DNA from: Euglena gracilis | Taxonomy: Eukaryota > Euglenida > Euglenophyceae > Euglenales | Assembly (NCBI GenBank): GCA_039621445.1 | Contig: CP154954.1 | Location: forward strand, 57,771,602 to 57,835,601 | Direction of reading: 5' to 3' | Length of the DNA stretch: 64,000 nucleotides | In this document: piece after piece, positions 54,132 to 63,425 of the stretch | Position numbering within the stretch: position 1 is the first letter of the stretch | Layout: each line of letters begins with the position of its first letter | Made by a program: the position numbers and the translations under genes | Notes under the pieces: generated by a model | Told to the model about the DNA's origin: nothing | Database searches by the model: none | The model's input: only the letters and a program-made list of their open reading frames with translations

Positions 54132-54344
54132 GGTGGTGCTGCCTTCTATTGTGGCAAGGGAGTGAAGGATGAGAAGCTGATTGCCAGTGTGGCAGGCTCC
54201 GTGGCGTTGGCACACCACGTGCGGGCCGTTGCCCCATACTATGGCGTTCCAGTTGTCGTTCATTCCGACCATTGTGCCAAGAAGCTGCTTCCGTGGTTCG
54301 ATGGCATGTTGGATGCCGATGAGAAATATTTTGCTGAGCACGGC
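54132..54344 (+). CDS. FBA: Class II fructose-bisphosphate aldolase, exon 2
   Basis: Codons 67-137, phase 0 at both ends. It carries the metal and catalytic segment VVVHSDHCAKKLLPW: by alignment to the E. coli class IIA enzyme, D112 is the catalytic Asp and H113 the first zinc ligand. It ends DADEKYFAEHG, and the next exon continues VPLFSSHM, which restores the family spacing (xHGxPLFSSHM) only if the exon stops after GGC at 54344. Confidence 0.93.
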
Positions 54345-55685
54345 AGCCAGGGATTGACATGCGGAGCCCCACACAGAGCAAAGTGTGATATGGAGCAAAT
54401 CACAAAGCCAGTGTCAAGAATGCATTTCCGGGTTCATTAGCATTTCCGGGTTCATTTGTGGAAAAGAAGTTTGTGGTTTATCAGGTTTTTTGTCTCTTCC
54501 CTGTGATTTAGTCGGCCCAAGAATATTCAGGGATGTTTAACACCATACAAGCAAGAATTTCGATAAATTTTTGATGATCCGTCACAATGATTTTGAAAAT
54601 GTTGACCCAATTTTTGGAAAATTTGCCACAATTTCAATGTTTGTAGTTCATCCACGGAACCCAAAAAATTGTGCCTTGTTTGAACATGCCAACCACCCAC
54701 GCAAACCTTGGGGCAAATGGCATGGAGACGGTGCGCACCAGAGGTTTTTTCCGGACTTGGGGAGGGGCATAAAATCATTTGGTCAGTAGCCGACCCCCCA
54801 GGGGGGTGGATGACTGCTCGGACCGCCCTCCCAACATCTGGGATGGTCTGGACCACCCGCTGGGTTACTAGTCACTACTACTTTCCCAAAAACCAGTTAC
54901 TCATTTTTCTTCGGAAAACCAGTCAATCATGGCCCGGGGGGTTTGGGGCTGGTGGGTATATCTTTTTCGGTGCCAAAACTTTTGTGCTAAAAAAGTGCTA
55001 TTTTTGGCACTTTTTGGCCATTTTCAGGCAAAAGTGGGTGGGTCCCCCGGGAGCCCCCCCCCCCCCCGGGGCCCACCCCAGGGGGGGTGGGTGGGTGGGT
55101 GCTGACCCCCTCCCCCCCCCCCGGGCCTAAAAAAAACCTCTGCCCTGTCCCCTATGCACTGACCGCCCTGGTTTGTCTTTTCCCTCCTTTCCAGCATTTT
55201 CCACCTTCCGAATTTTTTCTCTTTCTGTTTGTGAGCAGGCTTCTGCTTAAGGGATTGCAGTACCCCCGGGGGGGGCTGGACTGCAGCTAGTCCAAATTTG
55301 GCAAGTGGGATTTCTAAGCAGACCCCCCCCGGGGGGGTCTGCTAGCAGGGCTATTTAGTGGAATTTTTTTTTCCAGTGACCGGTGCAAAGCGCCGGAATT
55401 TTTTTTGGGACCCCTAAAAATGGCCCAAAAAAACCTCATTTCCACCTCGGCGCACAGCGCCGGAGGAAAATTTTTTTCCAGTTGGGGGACCCCCCCCCCT
55501 GGGGGGGTCTAGCCAGTCAATTTTTTCCAGTGTCTAGCCGATTGGCCAGCCAGAACCCCCTTAAGCAAAAGCCTGTTTTTTTTGTTGGGTTTTTAGCCAA
55601 TTTTTCCCATCTATTGGAGTTCAGCTTGCCAACGACTTTCTATTTGCAGCCACTGGTGCCTGGACCACTGTCAAACCCTGACAGC
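54345..55685 (+). other. FBA: Aldolase intron 2, nonconventional (no GT/AG)
   Basis: Starts AGCCAGGG and ends CTGACAGC. CAG is at +4..+6 (54348-54350) and CTG at -8..-6 (55678-55680). CAGGGATTGACA (54348-54359) pairs with TGTCAAACCCTG (55669-55680), 11 of 12 bases. These are the defining features of euglenid nonconventional introns. Interior: poly-G/C blocks, CGGCGC-type hairpins, and the GGACTGCAGCTAGTCC repeat shared with 19196 (55273-55295). Confidence 0.88.
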
Positions 55686-55775
55686 GTCCCCCTCTTCTCC
55701 AGCCACATGCTCGATTTGAGTGAAGAAAATGACGAGGAGAACATTGGCACGTGCGTGAAGTATTTCACTCGAATG
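55686..55775 (+). CDS. FBA: Class II fructose-bisphosphate aldolase, exon 3
   Basis: Codons 138-167 (30 codons), VPLFSSHMLDLSEENDEENI then GTCVKYFTRM. LFSSHMxDLSEE and the following helix are strongly conserved in class IIA aldolases. It ends at a normal GT donor. Confidence 0.93.
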
Positions 55776-55822
55776 GTATTGATTTTGTTTTCTGTGCAAC
55801 TCCATTCCTTCTGACTCCGCAG
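55776..55822 (+). other. FBA: Aldolase intron 3, conventional GT-AG, 47 nt
   Basis: GTATTG...CTCCGCAG, pyrimidine-rich 3' end. No CAG/CTG end pairing. Very short compared with its 1.3-4 kb neighbours. Confidence 0.9.
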
Positions 55823-56123
55823 GCCAAGTTGAACCTGTGGTTGGAGATGGAGATTGGTATCACTGGAGGTGTGGAAGATGGCGTGGACAACAGTGGGGTG
55901 GCCAATGACAAGCTGTACACGTCGTCGGAGCAGGTCTTTGCTGTCCACAAAGCACTCGGCGCCATCTCGCCAAACTTCTCCATTGCTGCTGCTTTCGGCA
56001 ATGTCCACGGTGTGTACAAGCCAGGCAATGTGAAGTTGCAGCCCAATCTGTTGAAGGAGCACCAGGATTACGCCCGGAAGCAGTTGTCCTCCTCTGAGGA
56101 CCATCCTCTCTACCTCGTGTTCC
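55823..56123 (+). CDS. FBA: Class II fructose-bisphosphate aldolase, exon 4
   Basis: Codons 168-267 plus the first base of codon 268. Contains AKLNLWLEMEIGITGGVEDG (active-site loop region with conserved Glu and the GG-EDGVDN motif) and FGNVHGVYKPGNV, whose His (residue 229) is the second zinc ligand. It ends ...LYLVF + C. The family motif VFHGGSGS is completed only by joining this C to AT at 60140, which creates the third zinc-ligand His. Confidence 0.93.
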
Positions 56124-56259
56124 GCACAGGCTCCAACAGCCAACAGCATTGAGTGCGAGGAAATTCTGAAGCCGGTCCCATTGGGGTATTCAGTGAGCGT
56201 TGGCTTTGTGGGGGGAGGGGGAGGGCTTTGGATGAAGCTTTGGATGATGGAGGGAAAGC

Positions 56260-57539
56260 CAGACTTTCAGTTAGTGCGCCGCACAATTTTTTTTCTGTGC
56301 GCCGCAAGCGCCGCAGGAAAATTTGACCATGCGCCGCAAGCACCGCAGCAATAAATCCACCGTGCGCCGCATGCGCCGCAGCAAAAAATTACTGTGCGCC
56401 GCAAGCGCCGCAGCATTATTTTCGCCATGTGTTGTAAGCACCACATTTTAATTTCACCTTTCTTCCCCTTTCCGGCCTCTTTGATATTTTCTCGACTGGT
56501 GCCGAGAAGGGCAAGGCGACAGGGAGTGAACTTTTGTGCAATCTCTTTGTTCGTCTTTGCAGGCTTTTTCACAAAATGTCTGACAATTTAAGTTCATCGA
56601 GCAGATCATCAAGTGTTGAAGACCCTCTGGCGAGCAAAGCGCAACGCACGCCGGAGGGCCTCCGTTCTTGCAAGTGTTTCACTTCTGACTCAAGCTCATT
56701 CAGGCGTTCTTCCAGCCTTGGCTTGCATGGTGACTTCAGCACTGTCATGGTTGGCAACCATCAGTGATTCATTGGAAGCTTTTATCCTGAAATTAAACGA
56801 ACCCCCGGAAGATACAAAGGCGCACTTGTCAGTGAGGATGATGTGGAATTGGAATCCCTCAGCCGTTGGTCGCTACAACTCATTCAGCGGACTCAGGGCA
56901 TGCTCATTAATCACGGCAGCTGCTCTGTTCGACCGCCACATTTGGCCCTCCAATGTAAAATTTGACCTGGCGCAAGTTTCTTTGCAGCTTGGTGGTCTGC
57001 AAGAGAGCTTTCCAGCAGCAGCAAAAGCAGCAGGAGGAAAATCTTTGCTCGCTGAGAGCTTTGTCACCACTGCTCAATTGTTAATGCATGAGCTCCCTCT
57101 AAATCGGTCCAACGCTGGACGGGTGCGGGCAGCAGATTGTTGTGAAGCGTGGGAACATGCTGCACGAACAATCAAGCTGCCCAGTTCCCAACCCATCCTC
57201 CGGGTTGCAATTGCGTTGTGCGCAATGCAATTGCAGCTGGGAGCCAATTGTGGTGGGTTGGCTGGAATCACTGTCATTATTGTTTTTGATAACAGTGAGG
57301 CCGGTGCTACCATGGTGAAGCACAGCTTCGCCAAAAGCCCGGGTGTGAGCACCTTTGTGGTTCAAAGTGCACCGCAATAAAATTTCAGGAAAAAATTGTG
57401 TGCGCCGCAAGCGCCGCAGCAAAAAATTTCTTTGCGCCGCAAGCACCGCAGCAAAATTTTGTCCATGCACCGCATGCGCCGCAGAAAATTTTTTTTTGCG
57501 CCGCACAGAACTTCCTGAGGCGCACTAACTGAAAGTCTG
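56260..57539. mobile_element. hAT-like TIR element, 1280 bp, 8-bp target duplication, inside intron 4
   Basis: Inverted ends CAGACTTTCAGTTAGTGCGC at 56260-56279 and the inverse at 57520-57539 (perfect for 21 nt). Identical flanks GGGAAAGC at 56252-56259 and 57540-57547. Subterminal units GCGCCGCAAGCGCCGCAGCA lie at 56286-56430 and 57398-57510. The ends match those of 44888-46548 at most positions (CAGACWTTCAKTTAGTGYG). The inside carries a 255-codon frame of unknown function. Confidence 0.88.
56613..57380 (+). CDS. Unknown 255-codon frame in the hAT-like element
   Basis: Open frame between the subterminal repeats. Composition is protein-like (VRMMWNWNPSAVGRYNSFSG; ACSLITAAALFDRHIWPSNV), but no transposase DDE, BED finger or hAT dimerisation motif is visible. 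A pyrimidine tract and AG at about 56545-56562 precede an ATG at 56576 in another frame (MSDNLSSSSRSSSVED, 63 codons), so the real gene may start there and shift or splice. The minus strand between 56757 and 56569 also looks protein-like (LEERLNELESEVKHLQE). Which strand codes is unresolved. Confidence 0.25.
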   Translation: MLKTLWRAKRNARRRASVLASVSLLTQAHSGVLPALACMVTSALSWLATISDSLEAFILKLNEPPEDTKAHLSVRMMWNWNPSAVGRYNSFSGLRACSLITAAALFDRHIWPSNVKFDLAQVSLQLGGLQESFPAAAKAAGGKSLLAESFVTTAQLLMHELPLNRSNAGRVRAADCCEAWEHAARTIKLPSSQPILRVAIALCAMQLQLGANCGGLAGITVIIVFDNSEAGATMVKHSFAKSPGVSTFVVQSAPQ

Positions 57540-57547
57540 GGGAAAGC

Positions 57548-59300
57548 TTTGGATGAAGCTTCTCCGTAGGTTGTAGGTGGTAAATCCCCCTCCCAAATAA
57601 CACCCCCCAAATAACACCCCCCCCAGGGAATTTCTTAAGCTGGAGGGTACCCTATCCCCCGGGGTGGGGTCCAGCCAGCCAGCAGCACAAATTCGGGCTG
57701 GGAGCCCCCCCCGGAGTCGAGTGAAATAAAGTCGGGTCCAGACCAGCCGGAGCAGCCAACTGGGCTGCCCAGGTCACCCATCCCTGCATTTTTTCCCCTC
57801 ATCACAGCTTGCTCCATCACAGCCCCCCCAGCCTTGATCTAGCGCCATCCATCAAAATGTCGAAAATGGAAAAAATGCTGTGGAAATTTTTGGTTTTCAT
57901 CGACCCAGCCCAGCCCAGCCCAGCCCAGCCCAGCCCAGCCCAGCCCCCTCCAGTCCCGGACCCCCCCCCTATCCCCCGGGGGGTCCAGCCAGCCAGCAGC
58001 CTTTTTGCCAGCCGGAGGCTGGATCCCCCCAGGGGGGAATCTGTGTTGGGATGGGGGTGTGGACCCCCCCGGGGGGGGGTGGTGACCGACTGGTTTCCCA
58101 ATGGTGACTGACTGGTTTCCCAATGGTGACTGACTGGTTTTTCAAAAGTGGAGTGACCCCCCCCCCCAGGCAAGAACGGGAAACGGCCTTGCGGCCAGGG
58201 TGGTGGGTGGGGGGGCCGACCACCCCCCCCCCCACTCACCTCTTCCCATTGTTCTGGTGGCACCAATTTTTGGACCCCAAATTTTTTTCCCAGACCCGAA
58301 GGCGCCGGTTGTTTTTTTGGTCCCCCCCCCAAAACCCCATTTTTTCACACCTTCTAATAATATCAACGTTTTCTCGAAATTTTGATTTCGGGAGGTTTTT
58401 GATGCAAATCAAAAAAAGACTTTTTCTAAGAGAAAAAGTCTCAGTAAAATTGGATTGTGCCAAAATTTTGCGCATTTTTTTGGTTTTTTGGTCGACCCCC
58501 CCCCCCCCACCACAGCATTTTCACCAATTTCGGCAAACGGGATGTTGGCCGAGGGAATTTTCTGAAGTTTTTTTTTAAAAAGAACCCAAATTACATGACT
58601 TTTTGATGGAAAATCAAGTTTTTTTCACAAAAAAATCTCAAAATTTTCCGGTTAAAAATTGGTAGTTTTTAGGAGGGGGATAAAAAAAACGAAGCTCAAA
58701 AAAATGGACAAACTTTTGGCACAGTCCAATTTTACTGAGACTTTTTCTCTTGGATTTTTTTTGATTTTCAATGGCTTTTTTTCTGCATCAAAACCCTCCC
58801 AAAATCGACCCCCCCCCCCCGACCTCCCGGGTGCCCCCAGGCCTTCCCGTTCTGCCCTGCCCCCCCCCGGGTCAGTAAAAAATTGCATGGTCCAGATCAC
58901 CCCCATTCTCTTCAGGGGGGTCTGGGACCCCCCTGAGACCAGACATTTTTCTTTGGACCTTTGCACCGGAGAAGATAAAACAATTTGGTGGATGTTTTTG
59001 GCCGATTTTCAACCGAGAAAAGTTTGCGAAACTGCGATTCTGGGGCTTTTTTCAAACCCCCAAAAAACCAGGTTTGCTTAACCCAAAGGGGAGCCCCCCA
59101 GGCAGGGCTGGGAATCCCCGCAACCCCATGGGTGCGGGGTCAACCCCCCCCCCCAACCCCCTCCTGGTGGAAGGGCCCAAAATCGGGCCGTCTGAAGCAT
59201 TTCCCAATAAATTTTTGGTGCTTGGGGCGCTGATATTTTTTAATTTTTGGGGGGCAGAAATTTTGGCTGTTTATTTATGCTCTTGGCGACAAGACTGTAG
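57548..59300. other. Intron 4 interior, repeat mosaic
   Basis: No gene supported. GGTACCCTAYYCCCC blocks, AGCAGCACAAATTCGGGCTG (also inverse near 44050), CGACTGGTTTCCCAATGGTGA tandem at 58086-58135, a (CAGCC)8 tract, and AAAAGTCTCAGTAAAATTGG repeats (58433-58455, and inverse-spaced near 58725-58745). Confidence 0.5.
57906..57945. repeat. (CAGCC)8 microsatellite
   Basis: Eight exact CAGCC units. Confidence 0.95.
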
Positions 59301-59309
59301 GTTGGTGCA

Positions 59310-59968
59310 GGGTTTGATATAAGGAGGGCGTACATGGTTTAGGTGGGGGGGTGCCCCCCCCCACCCCCCCCCTCCTGGCCCGCAGGGGGGGTCCGGACCA
59401 CCCCACCTGCCAGGGGGGTCCGGACCGACCCTCGGGGGGGGGGTCTCCGGGACCCCCCCCAAAAGGGTGAATTTTTTCCTCCGGCGCTTTGCGCCGAAAT
59501 TCTTTTTGCATTTTTGGCACATTTTTGCCCAAAAAGTGCCCAAAATGGCACTTTTGGTCGTTTTGGGGGTCAAAAATTCGGTAACCCAGACCGCGCACCT
59601 GTTGTGTCCACCCCAACCCCCCCCCTCCTGGCCCGTAGGGCAGGGTTCGATATAAGGAGGGCGTACATGGTTTAGGTGGGGGGGTGTCCCCCCCCCCCCC
59701 CCCCCCTCCTGGCCCGCAGGGGGGGGTCCGGACCACCCCCCCCCACCTGCAAGGGGGGTCCGGACCGACCCTCGGGGGCAAAAATTGACCCCCCCCAAAA
59801 AGGGTCATTTTTTTCCTCCGGCGCTTTGCGCCCAAAATTTTTTGCATTTTTGGCACATTTTTGCCCAAAAAGTGCCCAAGATGGCACTTTGGGTCGTTTT
59901 GGGGGGTCAAAATTTTCGGCCCGGCGCTTCGCGCCGGGCCGAAAATTCGGCCACCCTGACCGCGCACC
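59310..59968. repeat. Two copies of a ~330-nt dispersed repeat
   Basis: Copies at 59310-59610 and 59643-59968. Each has AGGGTTYGATATAAGGAGGG, GTACATGGTTTAGGTGGGG, poly-C/G, GGGGGGTCCGGACC, TTTCCTCCGGCGCTTTGCGC, TTTTTGGCACATTTTTGCCC and CCGCGCACCTGTT. Two more copies lie outside the gene at about 60577-60900 and 62150-62440. Confidence 0.85.
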
Positions 59969-60139
59969 TGTTTAGGTGGGTGGGGGGTGTCCTCCCCGCC
60001 CCCCCCCCCTCCTGGCCCAGGGGGGGGTCCCGGACCCCTCCCCCCCCACCTGTCCTTATATCGAACCCTGCCGTAGGGGGGGTCCGGACCACCCCCCCCA
60101 CCTGTCCTTATATCGAACCCTGGGTTGGTGCCTGATTGT

Positions 60140-60345
60140 ATGGTGGTTCAGGCTCGACAGATGCAGAGATTCATGAAGCAGTGCGGAATGGGGTGGTCAA
60201 GATGAACCTTGATACTGACATGCAGTGGGCATACTGGGATGGATTGCGCCAGTTTGAGGCAAAGAAACACGATTATTTGCAGGGACAGATTGGGAGCCAA
60301 GCCACTACTTGTCATTCTCAGCAGTTGCTTAATCCAAGACCTTGA
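60140..60345 (+). CDS. FBA: Class II fructose-bisphosphate aldolase, exon 5 (C-terminus incomplete)
   Basis: Begins with AT, completing the CAT His codon (residue 268), then GGSGSTDAEIHEAVRNGVVK and MNLDTDMQWAYWDG: the phosphate-binding loop and the N-D-D segment of the active site. It continues to KKHDYLQGQIG (60294). In the family this is followed by about 45 more residues (a KPNKKYYDPRVW-type segment). Here the frame instead reads SQATTCHSQQLLNPRP and stops at 60345. Either a further intron starts near 60294 with the last exon outside the window, or the gene ends truncated. Confidence 0.88.
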
Positions 60346-61329
60346 AAGTTTGTATTTTTGTGCATTGTGAAGATAATGCGATTTGTTACATTTCTTTTTT
60401 GCATTTCTTTGCGCATTTTGTTTTCCAATTTCTTTTGGGCACAAATTGCTCAACTACCAGACCATGATTCATTTAACACCCGTGTGCAGTGCAAGGCTTC
60501 TTTTTAAGACCCCCGGGGGGGGGGGAGAGGCGGGTCCCACCCACCCAGGGTGGTGCGGGACCCCCCCCCCCCAGGGTTTGATATAAGGAGGGCCTGCATG
60601 GTTTAGGTGGGGGGGTGTCCCCCCACCCCCCCCCCCCCCTCCTGGCCCGCAGGGGGGGTCCGGACCACCCACCCCCCACCTGCCAGGGGGGTCCGGACCG
60701 ACCCGGGGGGGGGGGGCACCCGGGACCCCCCCAAAAGGGTCAATTTTTTCCTCCGTCGCTTTGCGCCGAAAATTTTTTGCATTTTTGGCAAATTTTTGCC
60801 CAAAAAGTGCCCAAAATGGCCCTTTGGGGGGGGGTCAAAAATTTTCGCCCCGGCGCTTTGCGCCGGGCTGAAATTCGGTCACCCTGACCGCGCCACTGTT
60901 TAGGTGGGGGGTGTACCCCCCCTCCTGGCCCGCAGGGAGGGGGGGTCTGGACCACCCCCCCCCCCCCACCTGTCCTTATATCAAACCCTGCCCCCCCCCC
61001 CCCCCCCCCCCCGGGCCCCCAAATTTGGGCCCGTTGAAGGCAATTTTCAAAAATTCTCGGCGCTTCGCGTTGAAGGCAATTTTCAAAAATTCTCGGCGCT
61101 TCGCGCCGAAAAGGCACACCCGGCGCCTCTGGCGCAGCCCCCCCATCCCACCCCCCCTCCCCCCCCGGGGGTCTTCTGACTTAAAAAGAAGCCTGCAGTG
61201 CACCCAGGGAGTTGCATGTCTCACGTATCAATATGCATTTTTGTACCCCCCCCCGGTTTTTGACCCCTGCGGCTGTTGGGCCCAATTTTGACCCCTGAAG
61301 TTGACCCTCCGCATTTTTTTTTGTACCCC

Positions 61330-61485
61330 CCCCTTGTCGTTGACACGGCGTGTCGTTGAGACACCCCCCGTGTCAACGACACTTATCTGGAACACTACCT
61401 GTTGAATCACAGTGACATTGACATGGCGTGTCGTTGACACACCCCCGTGTCAACGACACTCTCCTGGAACATTGGCGTGTCAACG
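61330..61485. repeat. GTGTCGTTGACAC / GTGTCAACGACAC palindromic units
   Basis: GTGTCGTTGA...CCCCCGTGTCAACGACAC occurs twice about 75 nt apart, followed by a half unit (GTGTCAACGACAAGGG at 61475). Confidence 0.8.
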
Positions 61486-61529
61486 ACAAGGGGGGGGGAG
61501 GTAGGTAGAATACATCTACCCCCCACCCC

Positions 61530-61770
61530 CTAGTCGTACGACCACCCCTCATTTACGACCACCCCCGGTCACAGGTTGCAGGTCATGGGGTGTTATGACC
61601 ACCCCCCCCCCCCCCGGTCACAGGTTGCAGGTTACAAAAAATTTAACACCATTTCACCTATGACCGACCGCCCCCGCATTTACGACCACCCCCCAGTCAC
61701 AGGTTGCAGGTTATGGGGGTGTTATGACCACCCCCCGGTCACAGGTTGCAGGAACCCGGTCGTACGACTA
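61530..61770. repeat. Two units of the GTCGTACGACCACCCC family
   Basis: Units at about 61530-61640 and 61655-61770, the second ending in the inverse CCGGTCGTACGACTAGGGGG. Confidence 0.75.
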
Positions 61771-62469
61771 GGGGGGGGGTAAAAATGTGTGTTTTCCAAA
61801 CAAAAAGGGACTTTTTTTTGGAGCTTGCGCCAAAGATCGCAAAACAGCTTTTCCTGGGTCTCGAGTGGGTGTCGAGATGGCAAATTTTGATGCAAATGTG
61901 TTTTGTTAAATGCAACCACCCCCCCCCCCCTTGGGGGGGGTGGGTGGGGTGGTCCAGGGTGGCGCGGGACCCCACCGGGGGGGGGGGCGGGGAGCCTCCA
62001 AAATCGGGCCCGTTAAAAGCAATTTTCAAAATTTTCGGCGCCGAAAAGGTATACCCGTCGCCTCTGGTGCGGGACCCCCCCCCCCGGTCCGGCCCAGACC
62101 AAAGTTCCCCACAGGTTTCCCCCGGGCCGGACACAAGGTCGACCCAGGGTTTGATATAAGGAGGGCGTACGAGGTTTAGGTGGGGGGGTGTCCCCCCCCC
62201 TCCTGGCCCGCCCAGGAGGGGTCCGGACCCCCCCCCCACCTGCCAGGGGGCGGACCGACCCTGGTACCCGGGACCCACCCCCAAAAAGGGTCAATTTTTT
62301 CCTCCGGCGCTTTGTGCCGAAAATTTTTTGCATTTTTGGCAAATTTTTGCCCAAAAAGTGCCCAAAATGGAACTTTTGGTCGTTTTGGGGGGGGTCAAAA
62401 ATTTTCGCCCCGGCGCTTTGCGCCGGCCGAAAAGCGGTCACCAGTCAAATTTATAAGCACTGGCCGACC

Positions 62470-62740
62470 CCCTGGGGCGGGGTGACTGGTTTTTTCAGAG
62501 TGACTGTCTGGTTTTTGGCCCGAACCCCCTCCCCCCCAGGTCGGCCAGGAGTGGGCAAAAGTGGCTTGAGTGACCCCGGCACCGGAAAATTTTTTTGGCC
62601 TAAAATGACTGGGAAGTGGCCTAAAGTGACTGGGAAGTGGCCGTTTTTCTGAGTGGCCGACCCCCTAGGGGGTGTCTGGCTGGATTTCCGAAAATGAGTG
62701 ACTGACTGGTTTTCAAAAAAGTGGAGTGACCCCCCCTGGG
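62470..62740. repeat. Third copy of the intron-1 giant-hairpin arm
   Basis: GACTGGTTTTTTCAGAGTGA, TCGGCCAGGAGTGGGCAAAA, GACTGGGAAGTGGCCGTTTT, GAGTGACTGACTGGTTTTCA in the order of 52950-53185, without the inverse arm. Confidence 0.8.
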
Positions 62741-62791
62741 TTTGGTAAAAAATTGTAAGACCCGGACAGCGCCACTGTTTAGGTGGGGGGT

Positions 62792-62825
<34 letters not shown>

Positions 62826-63164
62826 TGCCCCGCCGGGGGGGTCCCGACCCCCCCCCCCCCCCCACCTGTCCTTTTGTCGAGCCCTGGGCTGAACCATCTC
62901 CTATGAGCATTCCGCATAACACAAGACACTTGCTAGTTAAATAGAGTCCTGGTCAGGATGGAACCCCCCCCGCATGTTAAGGGGTGCGTGCGACCCCCAG
63001 GGCAGAACGGGAATCGGCCAAACAGCCAGGGTGGTGGGTGGGGGGTGGACCCCCCCCACCACCTCTTCCCTTATTTCTGGGCGCACCAATTTTTGGACCC
63101 GAAAATTTTTTTCCAGCGCCGGATGTTTTTTTTACTCATTTTGGGACTCATACCTACCCCCCCC

Positions 63165-63425
63165 CCCGGGAAACTGTCATGCCCGAGAACCTGTCAGGGT
63201 CCCGCCCGGGAAACTGTCATGCCTGAGAACCTGTCAGGGTCCCGCCCGGGAAACTGTCAGGGTCCCCGGTCCGGCCAACCTGTTAGGGTCGTTTTTCATT
63301 GATTTTCCCTTGAAATGCCCTCCCCGGGAAACTGTCAGGGTCCCTGGTACCGGCCAACCTGTCAGCATAGGAAGTTGTCAGGGTCCCCGGTACTGGCCAA
63401 CCTGTCAGGTGACAGTTTCCCGGGG
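63165..63425. repeat. Tandem CCCGGGAAACTGTCA / GAACCTGTCAGGGTCCC units
   Basis: Three ~45-nt units at 63170-63260, then variants with CGGTACYGGCCAACCTGTCA. The final inverse TGACAGTTTCCCGGGGGG at about 63411 makes the array foldable. Confidence 0.8.

Larger units (their letters stand above)
56124..60139 (+). other. FBA: Aldolase intron 4, nonconventional, 4.0 kb, splits the zinc-ligand His codon
   Basis: Starts GCACAGGC and ends CTGATTGT. CAG is at +4..+6 (56127-56129) and CTG at -8..-6 (60132-60134). CAGGCTCCAAC (56127-56137) pairs with GTTGGTGCCTG (60124-60134), 10 of 11 bases. The ends share CAGGCTC with the exon, but a conventional GC-AG splice at that repeat would delete two residues of the phosphate-binding loop. 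It contains the hAT-like element 56260-57539, a CAGCC microsatellite and two copies of a ~330-nt repeat. Confidence 0.88.

Noticed and set aside
56569-56757. Minus-strand coiled-coil-like ORF (62 codons)
   Set aside because: Equally protein-like frames exist on the other strand; no start, splice or homology evidence decides for it.
56124-60151. Conventional GC-AG splicing of aldolase intron 4 at the CAGGCTC repeat
   Set aside because: It would give RTGST in place of HGGSGST, losing the zinc-ligand His and two loop residues; the nonconventional borders restore the motif and pair end to end.
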